A stretch of 8,971 nt of DNA from an uncultured Bacilli bacterium (lineage in GTDB: Bacteria; Bacillota_I; Bacilli_A; RF39; UBA660). Positions 1-6,425 of this stretch are shown here, in pieces; within the stretch, counting starts at the first letter, position 1, and the number at the start of each line of letters is the position of its first letter. A program made the translations under genes and the position numbers. The stretch is taken from the NCBI GenBank assembly GCA_947625315.1, contig CANQOE010000040.1, positions 1 through 8,971 of the forward strand, read 5' to 3'. Under the pieces are notes generated by a model. It worked only from the letters and a program-made list of their open reading frames with translations. It ran no database searches and had not been told where the DNA came from.

Positions 1-95
1 AAAAAATCTTAAATGGTAGGACATAAGAAATCTAACACTCCAAACTTACTATACTATAAAATTGGGTAAGATGCAAGGAAAAGTTTTTAGCCATT
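1..95. other. Intergenic stretch at left window edge
   Basis: No reading frame of useful length and no RNA gene is visible here. The stretch is AT-rich, with a TATACTATAAAA-like patch near 49-60 that could resemble a -10 element but has no convincing -35 partner or downstream gene. It probably separates the Bax inhibitor gene's terminator from a gene beyond the window. Confidence 0.5.
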
Positions 96-123
96 AAAAA
101 ACCCTCATTTCTAAATAATGAGG
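96..123 (-). terminator. Rho-independent terminator after the Bax inhibitor-1 gene
   Basis: On the minus strand the arms CCTCATT (123-117) and AATGAGG (109-103) form a perfect 7-bp stem with a 7-nt loop. It is followed by GTTTTTT (102-96). It starts 6 nt past the TAA stop at 130-132, as expected for an intrinsic terminator of that gene. The plus-strand side is followed only by atattttt, so it could work weakly in both directions. Confidence 0.85.
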
Positions 124-129
124 ATATTT

Positions 130-774
130 TTAACTTTCTTTGTTTTTGCCAAATATTTCTAATAATCTTAAGAAAATATTAATAAAGTCTAAATATAATT
201 GGAATGCGCCATAGATAGCCAGATTTTCTGTTTCAATATCGAGAAAAGCAAAGTTTTTAATTTTTTGAATATCATAAGCAGTGTAAATAAAGAAAACAAC
301 TAAACCAATAATATTAATAACTAAATTAAAGGTATCATTACCAATAAATATATTGATAATAGACATAATTATTATGGCTAAAAGTAACATTAATAAAATA
401 ATTCCAATTCTACTTAAATCTATTTTTGTGAAATAGCCAAATAAACCAAATAAAGCAAAAACTATCGCGGCCACAAGAAAGATATAAATTATACTACCTA
501 TTTCAAATGTTAAAAAAATAGTAGAAAAAGTTAAACCACTTACAAAAGAATAAAGTAAAAAGCATATTTTCGCGGTGGTTGGATGCATTTTTTTAATTCT
601 GGCTGTAAAGAATATTACTAGTGCTAATTCCACAATTAATAAAACTATTAGTAAAGCTGAATTTAATACTGCTTCTACCATATTAGGATTAGTAGAAACT
701 ATAAAACCAGTAACAAACGTTACGATTAAACCTACAAACATCCATAAAAATGATTTAGATAAAGTTTTATCCAT
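130..774 (-). CDS. Bax inhibitor-1 (BI-1/YccA/YetJ) family membrane protein
   Basis: This 214-residue integral membrane protein has about six hydrophobic helices (roughly residues 9-28, 38-56, 68-90, 93-115, 121-144, 149-167) and a re-entrant hydrophobic C-terminus (186-208). The C-terminal signature is typical of the family: YTAYDIQKI with Asp168, then LYLDFINIF with Asp196. In Bacillus YetJ the equivalent Asp171/Asp195 pair gates a pH-sensitive calcium leak, so a similar role is plausible here but not shown. The frame stays open upstream to 810. I place the start at ATG 774 because AAAGGAGGA lies 6 nt before it, and the -10 element (799-804) lies inside the longer frame. The gene has its own promoter and terminator and appears monocistronic. 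The family call is firm; the physiological substrate is inferred. Confidence 0.93.
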   Translation of the reverse strand: MDKTLSKSFLWMFVGLIVTFVTGFIVSTNPNMVEAVLNSALLIVLLIVELALVIFFTARIKKMHPTTAKICFLLYSFVSGLTFSTIFLTFEIGSIIYIFLVAAIVFALFGLFGYFTKIDLSRIGIILLMLLLAIIIMSIINIFIGNDTFNLVINIIGLVVFFIYTAYDIQKIKNFAFLDIETENLAIYGAFQLYLDFINIFLRLLEIFGKNKES

Positions 775-780
775 AAGTTT

Positions 781-789
781 TCCTCCTTT
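781..789 (-). promoter_or_regulatory. Shine-Dalgarno deciding the BI-1 start
   Basis: The minus strand reads AAAGGAGGA, ending 6 nt before ATG 774. The alternative in-frame ATG at 810 has no such site, and it lies upstream of the likely transcription start. Confidence 0.9.
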
Positions 790-798
790 ATATATTTT

Positions 799-827
799 AT
801 TATAGCACATATTTATTATGTAGTAAA
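799..827 (-). promoter_or_regulatory. Extended -10 promoter for the BI-1 gene
   Basis: On the minus strand the -10 is TATAAT (804-799), preceded by TGC, giving an extended -10. The -35 is TTTACT (827-822, 4 of 6 matches) with a 17-nt spacer. The -35 lies inside the last codons of the upstream YwaF-like gene. Transcription would start near 792, leaving a leader of about 18 nt that holds the Shine-Dalgarno. Confidence 0.7.
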
Positions 828-1568
828 TGAATTATTTTTATTTAATCTTTGATAAGAATAGTGCCAAAATAAAGTTAAGATAATTATTAAAAAAATAATT
901 AATACTTGTAAAATTAGTGCTATAGGGAAGTATTTTAAAAAGGGTAAAGTTTCAATAATAAATGGAGGGATATTATTAGAAAAGAAGTAATTAGTATGAA
1001 AGTAATAATTAAATATTTTTATAAATATATTAAGAATATTTAAAGTTAGATAAAGTTTAATAAGATTTCTAAGTTTTATTTTTAAAGGGTACATATAAAA
1101 TAAAAGAAGTCCGGCGATAACTAATAAATGATGAGATATTAAGTATAAATAAAAATTAAATGATTCTAGAATAGTTGGAACATCAAAGAAAATAATCGCG
1201 GGTATGGGTCCTAAAAAAGCTAAATAATAAATATAAATATAAAGTTTTCTTTGATTAAATAATATAACAAAAATATAAAAGTAATTAGATAAATAACATA
1301 AATGGAGAGGTAACATAGTTTGAAAATCAAAGTTGTGATAATAAAAACTTGATAGATATAAAGTTAACATATTAATTAAAAAAATAATTGCTAATATTTT
1401 TAAAATAGTTTGTTTAGTATTATCTGATAATTTATTTATTTTTTTAGCTTTAAGACTAATAATAAAACAAATAATAAATAAAATTAAAATTAAGGAAATA
1501 TGAAATAAACCAAAATGACGAAAGGGAAAAGTAATTTTTTCGTCAATAAAAAATTCTTTTAAGCTCAT
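816..1568 (-). CDS. YwaF/TIGR02206 (TMEM164-like) integral membrane protein
   Basis: This 250-residue protein has about seven hydrophobic helices (roughly 20-38, 57-74, 87-104, 108-127, 138-160, 168-187, 212-235). The match to the YwaF/TP0381 family rests on MLPLHLCYLSNYFYI (His89, Cys91), ISHHLLV (His146, His147) and a late TNYFF...PP element near 192-202. Human TMEM164 of the same superfamily is reported to be an ether-phospholipid acyltransferase with an essential cysteine, so a lipid acyl-transfer role is possible. That is inference, since bacterial members are uncharacterised to my knowledge. It begins 38 nt after ychF with no terminator or good promoter between, so read-through from ychF is likely. 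No Shine-Dalgarno precedes ATG 1568 and no alternative start lies in the first 20 codons. Very rich in Ile, Leu, Phe, Tyr and Asn. Confidence 0.8.
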   Translation of the reverse strand: MSLKEFFIDEKITFPFRHFGLFHISLILILFIICFIISLKAKKINKLSDNTKQTILKILAIIFLINMLTLYLSSFYYHNFDFQTMLPLHLCYLSNYFYIFVILFNQRKLYIYIYYLAFLGPIPAIIFFDVPTILESFNFYLYLISHHLLVIAGLLLFYMYPLKIKLRNLIKLYLTLNILNIFIKIFNYYFHTNYFFSNNIPPFIIETLPFLKYFPIALILQVLIIFLIIILTLFWHYSYQRLNKNNSFTT

Positions 1569-1606
1569 AATAAAGTTTATGAAACTTAAAAGAATTAATT
1601 AATACT

Positions 1607-2707
1607 TTAAACATTAAAACGGAAATAGACAATATCGCCATCTTGCATTAAGTAATCTTTACCTTCTAATCGAAGTTTACCAGCTTCTTTTACTTTGGCT
1701 TCACTACCTAAAGTTTCTAAATCATTAAAACTAGTAACTTCGGCTTTAATAAAGCCTCGGGCAATATCACTATGGATTAAACCAGCACATTCTTTAGCCG
1801 TCATTCCTACTTTAAAAGTCCAAGCTCGACATTCATCAGGACCACTGGTAAAGAAAGTTTGTAATCCTAAAAGATTATAAGTAGCAAATATTAATTTAGT
1901 TAAACCACTTTCATTAATACCTAAATCTTTTAAGAAAACTTTTTTATCATCATCACTTAATTCAGATAATTCCGATTCAATTTTAGCACACATTGTAATT
2001 ACCCCACTATGTTCTAAAGCAGCATATTCTTTAACTTGTTTAGTATAATTATTATCGCTTTGCGCTAAATCATTCTCGGAAATATTAGCACAATAAATTA
2101 AAGGTTTTAATGTAATAAAGTTAAAAGAACGAATTAAAGCTAATTCATCAGGTGTAAATTCTACTAATCTTAAAGGTTTATTTTGTTCTAAAGCAGTTTT
2201 AGCTTTAGTTAAGACATCTACTTCTAATAAACTTTCTTTATCTTTGGAAGTTTGAGCTTTCTTAATTATTTTAATTAAACGATTATCAATTATTTCTAAA
2301 TCCGCGAGAATTAGTTCAACATTGATTATTTCAATATCGCGAATAGGGTCTGTTTTACCTTCAACATGGGTAATGTTAGCATCATCAAAACAGCGAACGA
2401 CTTCCACGATGGCATCAACTTCCCGAATATGACTTAAAAATTTATTGCCTAAACCTTCCCCATGAGAAGCACCTTTAACTAAGCCCGCAATATCGGTAAA
2501 TTCAAAAGTTGTTGGGACAGTATTTTTAGGTAAATACATATTTTCTAGAAAAGTTAAACGTTCATCCGGAACAGTTACTGTACCAACATTTGGGTCAATC
2601 GTGGCAAAAGGGTAATTGGCTGCCAGAATATTTTGTTTAGTTATGGCATTAAATAGAGTTGATTTACCAACATTGGGTAAACCAATAATCCCTGCTTTTA
2701 AACTCAT
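1607..2707 (-). CDS. ychF: Redox-regulated ATPase YchF (Obg-family P-loop NTPase)
   Basis: At 366 residues this is full length for YchF. The P-loop GLPNVGKS is at 10-17 and the switch II region DIAGLVKGAS at 72-81. The usual G4 motif NKxD is replaced by the ANISEND region near 207-213, as expected of this family, which prefers ATP over GTP. A coiled-coil/helical region is inserted around 125-260. The C-terminal TGS domain (about 282-365) contains RAWTFKVGMTAKECAG and ends in GDIVYFRFNV. YchF binds ribosomes and influences translation and stress responses. The start at ATG 2707 has GGAAGTG 7 nt upstream and the canonical MSLKAGIIG N-terminus. Its own promoter (2735-2763) lies just after the previous unit's terminator. 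In Bacillota the gene is commonly near parB and DUF951, as here. Confidence 0.97.
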   Translation of the reverse strand: MSLKAGIIGLPNVGKSTLFNAITKQNILAANYPFATIDPNVGTVTVPDERLTFLENMYLPKNTVPTTFEFTDIAGLVKGASHGEGLGNKFLSHIREVDAIVEVVRCFDDANITHVEGKTDPIRDIEIINVELILADLEIIDNRLIKIIKKAQTSKDKESLLEVDVLTKAKTALEQNKPLRLVEFTPDELALIRSFNFITLKPLIYCANISENDLAQSDNNYTKQVKEYAALEHSGVITMCAKIESELSELSDDDKKVFLKDLGINESGLTKLIFATYNLLGLQTFFTSGPDECRAWTFKVGMTAKECAGLIHSDIARGFIKAEVTSFNDLETLGSEAKVKEAGKLRLEGKDYLMQDGDIVYFRFNV

Positions 2708-2734
2708 CTAAATCACTTCCAATTTCGTAAAATT

Positions 2735-2763
2735 ATTATATCATGAGCAATTTATTTTGTAAA
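2735..2763 (-). promoter_or_regulatory. Extended -10 promoter for ychF
   Basis: The minus strand carries TTTACA (2763-2758, 5 of 6 matches to the -35), a 17-nt spacer, and TATAAT (2740-2735) preceded by TGA. Transcription would start about 20 nt before the ATG at 2707. The -35 abuts the T-rich tail of the upstream terminator, so the two signals are packed without a gap. Confidence 0.8.
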
Positions 2764-2793
2764 TAAAAGATACTATTTTTTCATAATAGTATC
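2761..2793 (-). terminator. Terminator embedded in the DUF1292 stop codon
   Basis: The minus strand shows a perfect 9-bp stem, GATACTATT (2793-2785) with AATAGTATC (2777-2769), a 7-nt loop, then TTTTATTT. The stop TAG (2775-2773) is inside the 3' arm, and the last codons form the 5' arm and loop. The stem has only two G-C pairs, so strength depends on the U tract. Confidence 0.7.
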
Positions 2794-3018
2794 AATTACT
2801 TGTCTAATAATCATTTGGTCTTCATTAGTTTCTAAAGGTCTTAAAACTTTTTCATTATTAACTAGGGTATAAAGGCTTGCAAATACTTGAAGTTTATTAG
2901 TATTATCTCTTTGATTATTGGTATAAATGATATAATTTTTTTGGGTATTATCATCAGTATAAGTAGCAATTACCTCATATGCTTGATTATTAACGACTAT
3001 TTTGGTTGTATTTGGCAT
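2773..3018 (-). CDS. DUF1292 family small protein (YrzB-like)
   Basis: This small soluble protein has 81 residues. The pattern YEVIATYTDD...KNYIIYT followed by LQVFASLY and RPLETNEDQMIIRQVIDTI matches the two-strand core and C-terminal helix of DUF1292, whose Bacillus member YrzB has no known function. It overlaps the preceding lipoprotein gene by 29 nt, so translation is probably coupled. AAAGGAGG (3038-3031) is strong but 12 nt from ATG 3018, longer than ideal, and no other start codon suits better. Transcription comes from the lipoprotein promoter and ends at the terminator overlapping its own TAG stop. The family call is by motif pattern; the function is unknown. Confidence 0.8.
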   Translation of the reverse strand: MPNTTKIVVNNQAYEVIATYTDDNTQKNYIIYTNNQRDNTNKLQVFASLYTLVNNEKVLRPLETNEDQMIIRQVIDTIMKK

Positions 3019-3778
3019 AATTGTAATAAGCCTCCTTTATTATTTCTTCTAAATAATTACCTTTATCTAATAGGCTGGCTGCTTCTTTAGATAAACCAAT
3101 ATATTTGGTAATATCTTGAGCATTAAGACTGTAGCGATTTCCTTCGGGAGTTTCTTCAACATACACGGGATTAGTCGAAGTATTATTAATTGAATAAAGG
3201 AGATAATCTTTAGGTAGAAAGAAAACATCGCCATCTAAAATATAAGAAGAAGCAGGTGTTAAATCTTTAGTAATTGTACTATCTTTAGCCATAATGCGTT
3301 TTTTTAAGTCTTGATAAGCTTTAAGAGCTTGCCAATATTCTTCTTTAAGAGCAATACATCCCGCATAACTACAAGGATTAACACTTCCTTCATTGTTGCG
3401 ATAATAACCAGCATCAATGACATAATAATTATTTTCGGTTGCTTGATATGTAGTTCTTGTGGGAATAACATAATTTTTATCTACTTCATAAGGAATATAA
3501 CCTAAAGGCCAACTAAAGCGATTATCAGTTTCTTTAGGACCATTTACATAACTTATGGGAGCAGTTATATATGGGTCAGTATTTAAAATCTCATAACTTA
3601 AATTAGTTAATATTTTATAACCATTTTCTAAATTAACGGTATATTTAATATCGGTTACTTCAACAGGTTCTAAAAGTTCTTTTGGAACTTTTGGTTGATT
3701 ATTAATAGTACAACCACTTAAAGAAATAGCTAAAACTAAAGAAGTAGAATATATGGCAATATTTTTAGGATTAATCAT
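2990..3778 (-). CDS. Predicted lipoprotein of unknown function
   Basis: This 262-residue protein has a short lysine-containing N-terminus, a hydrophobic stretch and a lipobox LSGC ending at Cys23. It is therefore probably lipidated and anchored on the outer face of the membrane. The mature part is mostly polar with many Tyr, Asn and Thr. Visible elements are a region near 87-97 (RFSWPLGYIPY), a Cys pair in NPCSYAGC (136/141) that could form a disulfide or a small metal site, and a lysine-rich helix around 145-165. I recognise no enzyme motif and do not assign a family. The start at ATG 3778 has AAGAGGTAAC just upstream. It leads a two-gene unit with the DUF1292 gene and has its own extended -10 promoter. 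It could be a surface or envelope protein restricted to this lineage. Confidence 0.75.
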   Translation of the reverse strand: MINPKNIAIYSTSLVLAISLSGCTINNQPKVPKELLEPVEVTDIKYTVNLENGYKILTNLSYEILNTDPYITAPISYVNGPKETDNRFSWPLGYIPYEVDKNYVIPTRTTYQATENNYYVIDAGYYRNNEGSVNPCSYAGCIALKEEYWQALKAYQDLKKRIMAKDSTITKDLTPASSYILDGDVFFLPKDYLLYSINNTSTNPVYVEETPEGNRYSLNAQDITKYIGLSKEAASLLDKGNYLEEIIKEAYYNYAKYNQNSR

Positions 3779-3805
3779 TTTTGTTACCTCTTTTCCTCTA
3801 TTATA

Positions 3806-3834
3806 ATTATAACATTAAGGAGGGATGACTGCAA
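3806..3834 (-). promoter_or_regulatory. Extended -10 promoter for the lipoprotein/DUF1292 unit
   Basis: The minus strand has TATAAT (3811-3806) preceded by TGT, an exact extended -10. A weak -35, TTGCAG (3834-3829), lies at a 17-nt spacing. The predicted start is near 3799, about 20 nt before ATG 3778, and the leader holds the AAGAGGTAAC ribosome binding site. A further TATAAT-like copy follows at 3805-3800, but it lacks the TG. Confidence 0.7.
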
Positions 3835-3854
3835 TTAAAATATTTAAAGTTAAT

Positions 3855-3886
3855 AAAAAAAGTATATTGCCTTTTAACAATATACT
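3855..3886 (-). terminator. Terminator of the par-mscS-DUF951-AbgT operon
   Basis: On the minus strand AGTATATTG (3886-3878) pairs perfectly with CAATATACT (3869-3861) across an 8-nt loop. It is followed by a run of T (3860-3855). The TAG stop of the AbgT gene (3887-3885) overlaps the base of the 5' arm. The hairpin lies about 20 nt upstream of the next unit's -35. Confidence 0.85.
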
Positions 3887-5432
3887 AAAGATGAACTACC
3901 CCTCTAATACCTATTGGTAAACCAATAATATACCAAAGAATTAATATTCCTAATAAGATCAAACCAATTATAATACTATAAGGTAATTGATATTTTAAAG
4001 TTTTAAATAAATTAATTGGTTTTTTATCTTGATTATATTTTTCTAAATAAGCTAAATAAATAACATAATAAGCTAAAAGAGGAGTTAGCCCCATAGTAAC
4101 ACTTTCTCCAAATCTAAAGATTGTTTGACTAAACTCAGGAGATATACCAGCATCCATTAGAGTTGGAACAGCAATACTGGCAATTATTGCCCATTTAAAG
4201 GTTGAGTTTGGTAAAAAGATTGTAGAAATGGCACTAATAATAAAGAGAATAATAATTAAAGGGAAAGCCCCAAGATTAGGAATAGTTAAAATGTTTGTTA
4301 AAGCGGCCGTGATAACTTCGCCAATATTAGTTTTTTTGAAAATACTAATAAATAAAGAAGCAAAGAAGATTAAAACTAGAGTTTTACCAATACCATCTAA
4401 ACTATGACCTAAATCATCACATAAATCTTTATTATTTTTAATAGTTTTAGCTCCAATTCCATAGAATAAACCAAGAATAACAAATAAAATGGTAACCACG
4501 AAGACAAAACCATTACTAAAGAATGATGAAGCACTGAATAGTTTATCAATATAGAATGTTTGACTATTATCAAGTAGAGCTCCCGATAAAGGAAGTCCCG
4601 GAATAATACAATAAATAAAGAATAATAAATAGATAACTCCCGCGATACCCGCTAAAATTAGACCATTGCGTTCTTTTTTAGATAATGTAAATTCTTCTTC
4701 CATTTCTAATTCTTCGAATTCATATTTAGGTAATTTAAAAGCTATGTAATTTTCAGTAATAATGGTTATGGCAACACTTACTAAAATTATCGCGGCAGTC
4801 ATTATAATAAAGAACGAAAAAGTATTAAGAGTATAGGCGGGATTAATAATATGCGCTCCCATTAAAGTGTTCGTTAAAATTGCAGAGTCACTACTGGTAA
4901 ATAAAATATTAAGACCTGTTCCAGCACTTAATGCAGCAAAGGAAGCAATAAGACCAATGTAGGGATTACGTCTGCCATAAATAAAGATTAAAGCACTTAA
5001 AGGAATCATTATAACAAAAGCTAAATTACCCGCAATACTTGATAATAAACAAATTAAAACTAAAACAAAAGTAACGGTCTTTTTCTTGGCTTTCTTCGTT
5101 AAAGCAGTTATTGAGGTTTTTAAGAAACCACTTTTTTCCATAACACCTATGCCAATTAAGATAATAATTAAACTTGATAGGGGAGTAAAAGTTACAAAGT
5201 TAGATACGGCTGTAGTGAAAATATATTTTAAACCACTTAAACTAAAGAGAGATTCAACACTTACTAAAGTTTGAGTATATTCTAAAGTTATATTATCAGT
5301 TATCGTATTGTAAGTTACTTGAGTTCCTAAAAGAGATAAGAAACCACTTACAATAATAGTTAAAAAGATTAAAATAACTAAAGTCATTATCGGGTCTAAA
5401 GTTATTTTTTCTTTAAAATTACGCTTTTTCAT
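3885..5432 (-). CDS. AbgT-family transporter (AbgT/YdaH/MtrF type)
   Basis: At 515 residues this matches the family's usual 500-550. The N-terminal hydrophobic helix (about 15-36) is followed by the signature SGLKYIFTTAVSNFVTFTPL (66-85) and IGIGVMEKSGF (94-103). Helical hairpins and further membrane segments follow, and a polar loop lies near 234-256. The four residues reported as functionally important in YdaH and MtrF appear conserved in spacing: Asp182 (FTSSDSAIL), Trp414 (TFKW), Pro432 (ISPEF) and Arg440 (FRFGES). Family members import p-aminobenzoyl-glutamate (AbgT) or export p-aminobenzoate and sulfonamides (MtrF, YdaH). No abgA/abgB amidohydrolase is nearby, so direction and substrate cannot be decided. 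The start ATG 5432 overlaps the DUF951 stop by 14 nt and has GGAGGT 6-7 nt upstream. It is the last gene of the par operon. Confidence 0.92.
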   Translation of the reverse strand: MKKRNFKEKITLDPIMTLVILIFLTIIVSGFLSLLGTQVTYNTITDNITLEYTQTLVSVESLFSLSGLKYIFTTAVSNFVTFTPLSSLIIILIGIGVMEKSGFLKTSITALTKKAKKKTVTFVLVLICLLSSIAGNLAFVIMIPLSALIFIYGRRNPYIGLIASFAALSAGTGLNILFTSSDSAILTNTLMGAHIINPAYTLNTFSFFIIMTAAIILVSVAITIITENYIAFKLPKYEFEELEMEEEFTLSKKERNGLILAGIAGVIYLLFFIYCIIPGLPLSGALLDNSQTFYIDKLFSASSFFSNGFVFVVTILFVILGLFYGIGAKTIKNNKDLCDDLGHSLDGIGKTLVLIFFASLFISIFKKTNIGEVITAALTNILTIPNLGAFPLIIILFIISAISTIFLPNSTFKWAIIASIAVPTLMDAGISPEFSQTIFRFGESVTMGLTPLLAYYVIYLAYLEKYNQDKKPINLFKTLKYQLPYSIIIGLILLGILILWYIIGLPIGIRGVVHL

Positions 5433-5619
5433 CAGCTACCTCCAATATTTTCTTAAGTTTTTGGCTAAACTCTAAACGGTCAAGCATTACTTCTCGACCA
5501 CAAGCACAACATTTGATTTTAATATCAACGCCAACGCGGGTAATAAGCCAGCGATTAGTTCCACAGGCATGATTTTTTTTCATCATGACTATATCATTTA
5601 ATTTAAAGCTTTTTTCCAT
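5419..5619 (-). CDS. DUF951 small zinc-ribbon-like protein (YyzM type)
   Basis: This 66-residue protein fits the DUF951 pattern almost end to end: DIVMMKKNHACGTNRW, then RVGVDIKIKCCACGREVML, then R48 and a basic C-terminal helix. Cys19, Cys37 and Cys40, with nearby His17, could hold a metal ion or form a redox site, but this is inferred. The function is unknown; the family is usually found beside ychF, parB or mscS in Bacillota, probably as a nucleic-acid or ribosome-linked factor (speculative). An open frame runs upstream to 5673, but ATG 5619 is chosen because GAGGTG precedes it and the family starts there. It overlaps the MscS stop by 17 nt and the AbgT start by 14 nt, so all three are probably translationally coupled. 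Confidence 0.9.
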   Translation of the reverse strand: MEKSFKLNDIVMMKKNHACGTNRWLITRVGVDIKIKCCACGREVMLDRLEFSQKLKKILEVADEKA

Positions 5620-6424
5620 TATGCACCTCGATTTGATTATAAGGTATTTTAATATTATTTTGGTCATAAGCAACTTTTATGCGCTCTAAAATAGCTCTTT
5701 TTATTTTATAACGATCATCTTGATTGCAATGAATATCTAAGATATAACGAACAGATGAAGAAGATAGAGCATTTATGCCTAGATAAGCACTATCTTTATA
5801 GATTAAACCATCTTCAATGGCTTTTTTAACAACATCTTGTAAAACTTTAGCTACTTTTAGATTGTCTTCTTCATAGGCGGTATCTATTTCTAAATACCAA
5901 TGACTTTTTTCTTGAGAAACATTGATAATCGTATCAATATTGCGATTAGCTATAATCATAACTTCCCCAGAAAAAGCTCTTATTTTAGTAGTTCTTAAAC
6001 CAATGGAAGTAACTTCTCCCGTAAAATTATTGTAAGTTACAACGTCTCCTACTTGTAAATAGTTTTCTAAGATAAGGGAAATACCCCCAATAAAATCGCG
6101 AGCAGTATCTTGAAGAGCTAAACCTAAAACTAAGCCTACAATACCCAGAGAAGTAATAAGACTACGAGTATCAACACCAAAGAAATCTAAAATTATTAAA
6201 ATAGCAATTAAAATAATAGAAGTGGTAATAATACTTTTGAATAATTTAACTATCGATGTTCTTTTTTTGATTTCAAAGGTTGATTTACCTTTAATTAAAA
6301 TTTTAGAAATCAATTTATTAATAATATTAATTAAAATTGTGGCAAAAATAACAACTAGAATAGTGCCAAATATTTGCTTTGTAAAAAATATTTTTAAAAT
6401 TTTAATAAAAAGATTATTGGACAT
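5603..6424 (-). CDS. Small-conductance mechanosensitive channel (MscS family)
   Basis: This 273-residue protein resembles Bacillus YkuT in size. Two membrane helices (about 19-42 and 63-82) precede the pore helix TM3, with SLGIVGLVLGLALQDTARDF (92-111) and then GGISLILENYLQVGDVV (113-129). The beta domain carries GEVTSIGLRTTKIRAFSGEV and IIANRNI, followed by an alpha/beta C-terminal domain to residue 273. It should form a membrane heptamer that releases solutes under hypo-osmotic stress. The frame extends 7 codons upstream to a TTG at 6445. I choose ATG 6424, 1 nt after the parB stop, because AAGGTG inside the end of parB lies 6 nt before it. It shares the parA-parB transcript and overlaps DUF951 by 17 nt. 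MscS beside parAB is a recurring Bacillota arrangement and need not mean a shared pathway. Confidence 0.94.
   Translation of the reverse strand: MSNNLFIKILKIFFTKQIFGTILVVIFATILINIINKLISKILIKGKSTFEIKKRTSIVKLFKSIITTSIILIAILIILDFFGVDTRSLITSLGIVGLVLGLALQDTARDFIGGISLILENYLQVGDVVTYNNFTGEVTSIGLRTTKIRAFSGEVMIIANRNIDTIINVSQEKSHWYLEIDTAYEEDNLKVAKVLQDVVKKAIEDGLIYKDSAYLGINALSSSSVRYILDIHCNQDDRYKIKRAILERIKVAYDQNNIKIPYNQIEVHNGKKL
5624..5629 (-). promoter_or_regulatory. Shine-Dalgarno deciding the DUF951 start
   Basis: GAGGTG on the minus strand sits 4 nt before ATG 5619, inside the end of the MscS gene. The upstream in-frame starts (5673 and 5667) have no comparable site and would add a tail unlike the family. 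Confidence 0.85.
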
Positions 6425-6425
6425 T

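Noticed and set aside
575..805. Plus-strand open frame of 76 codons opposite the BI-1 gene
   Set aside because: It mirrors a well-conserved membrane protein gene and has no ribosome binding site or family pattern.
1695..1880. Plus-strand frame opposite ychF
   Set aside because: It is antisense to the conserved TGS domain, so coding constraint belongs to ychF.
2887..3505. Plus-strand frames opposite the DUF1292 and lipoprotein genes
   Set aside because: Low-complexity Ile-rich shadows of the minus-strand genes, without Shine-Dalgarno or promoter.
5620..5628. TTATGCACC as a second DnaA box
   Set aside because: The final base differs from the relaxed consensus, and it lies between overlapping coding genes; it is explained by the DUF951 ribosome binding site.
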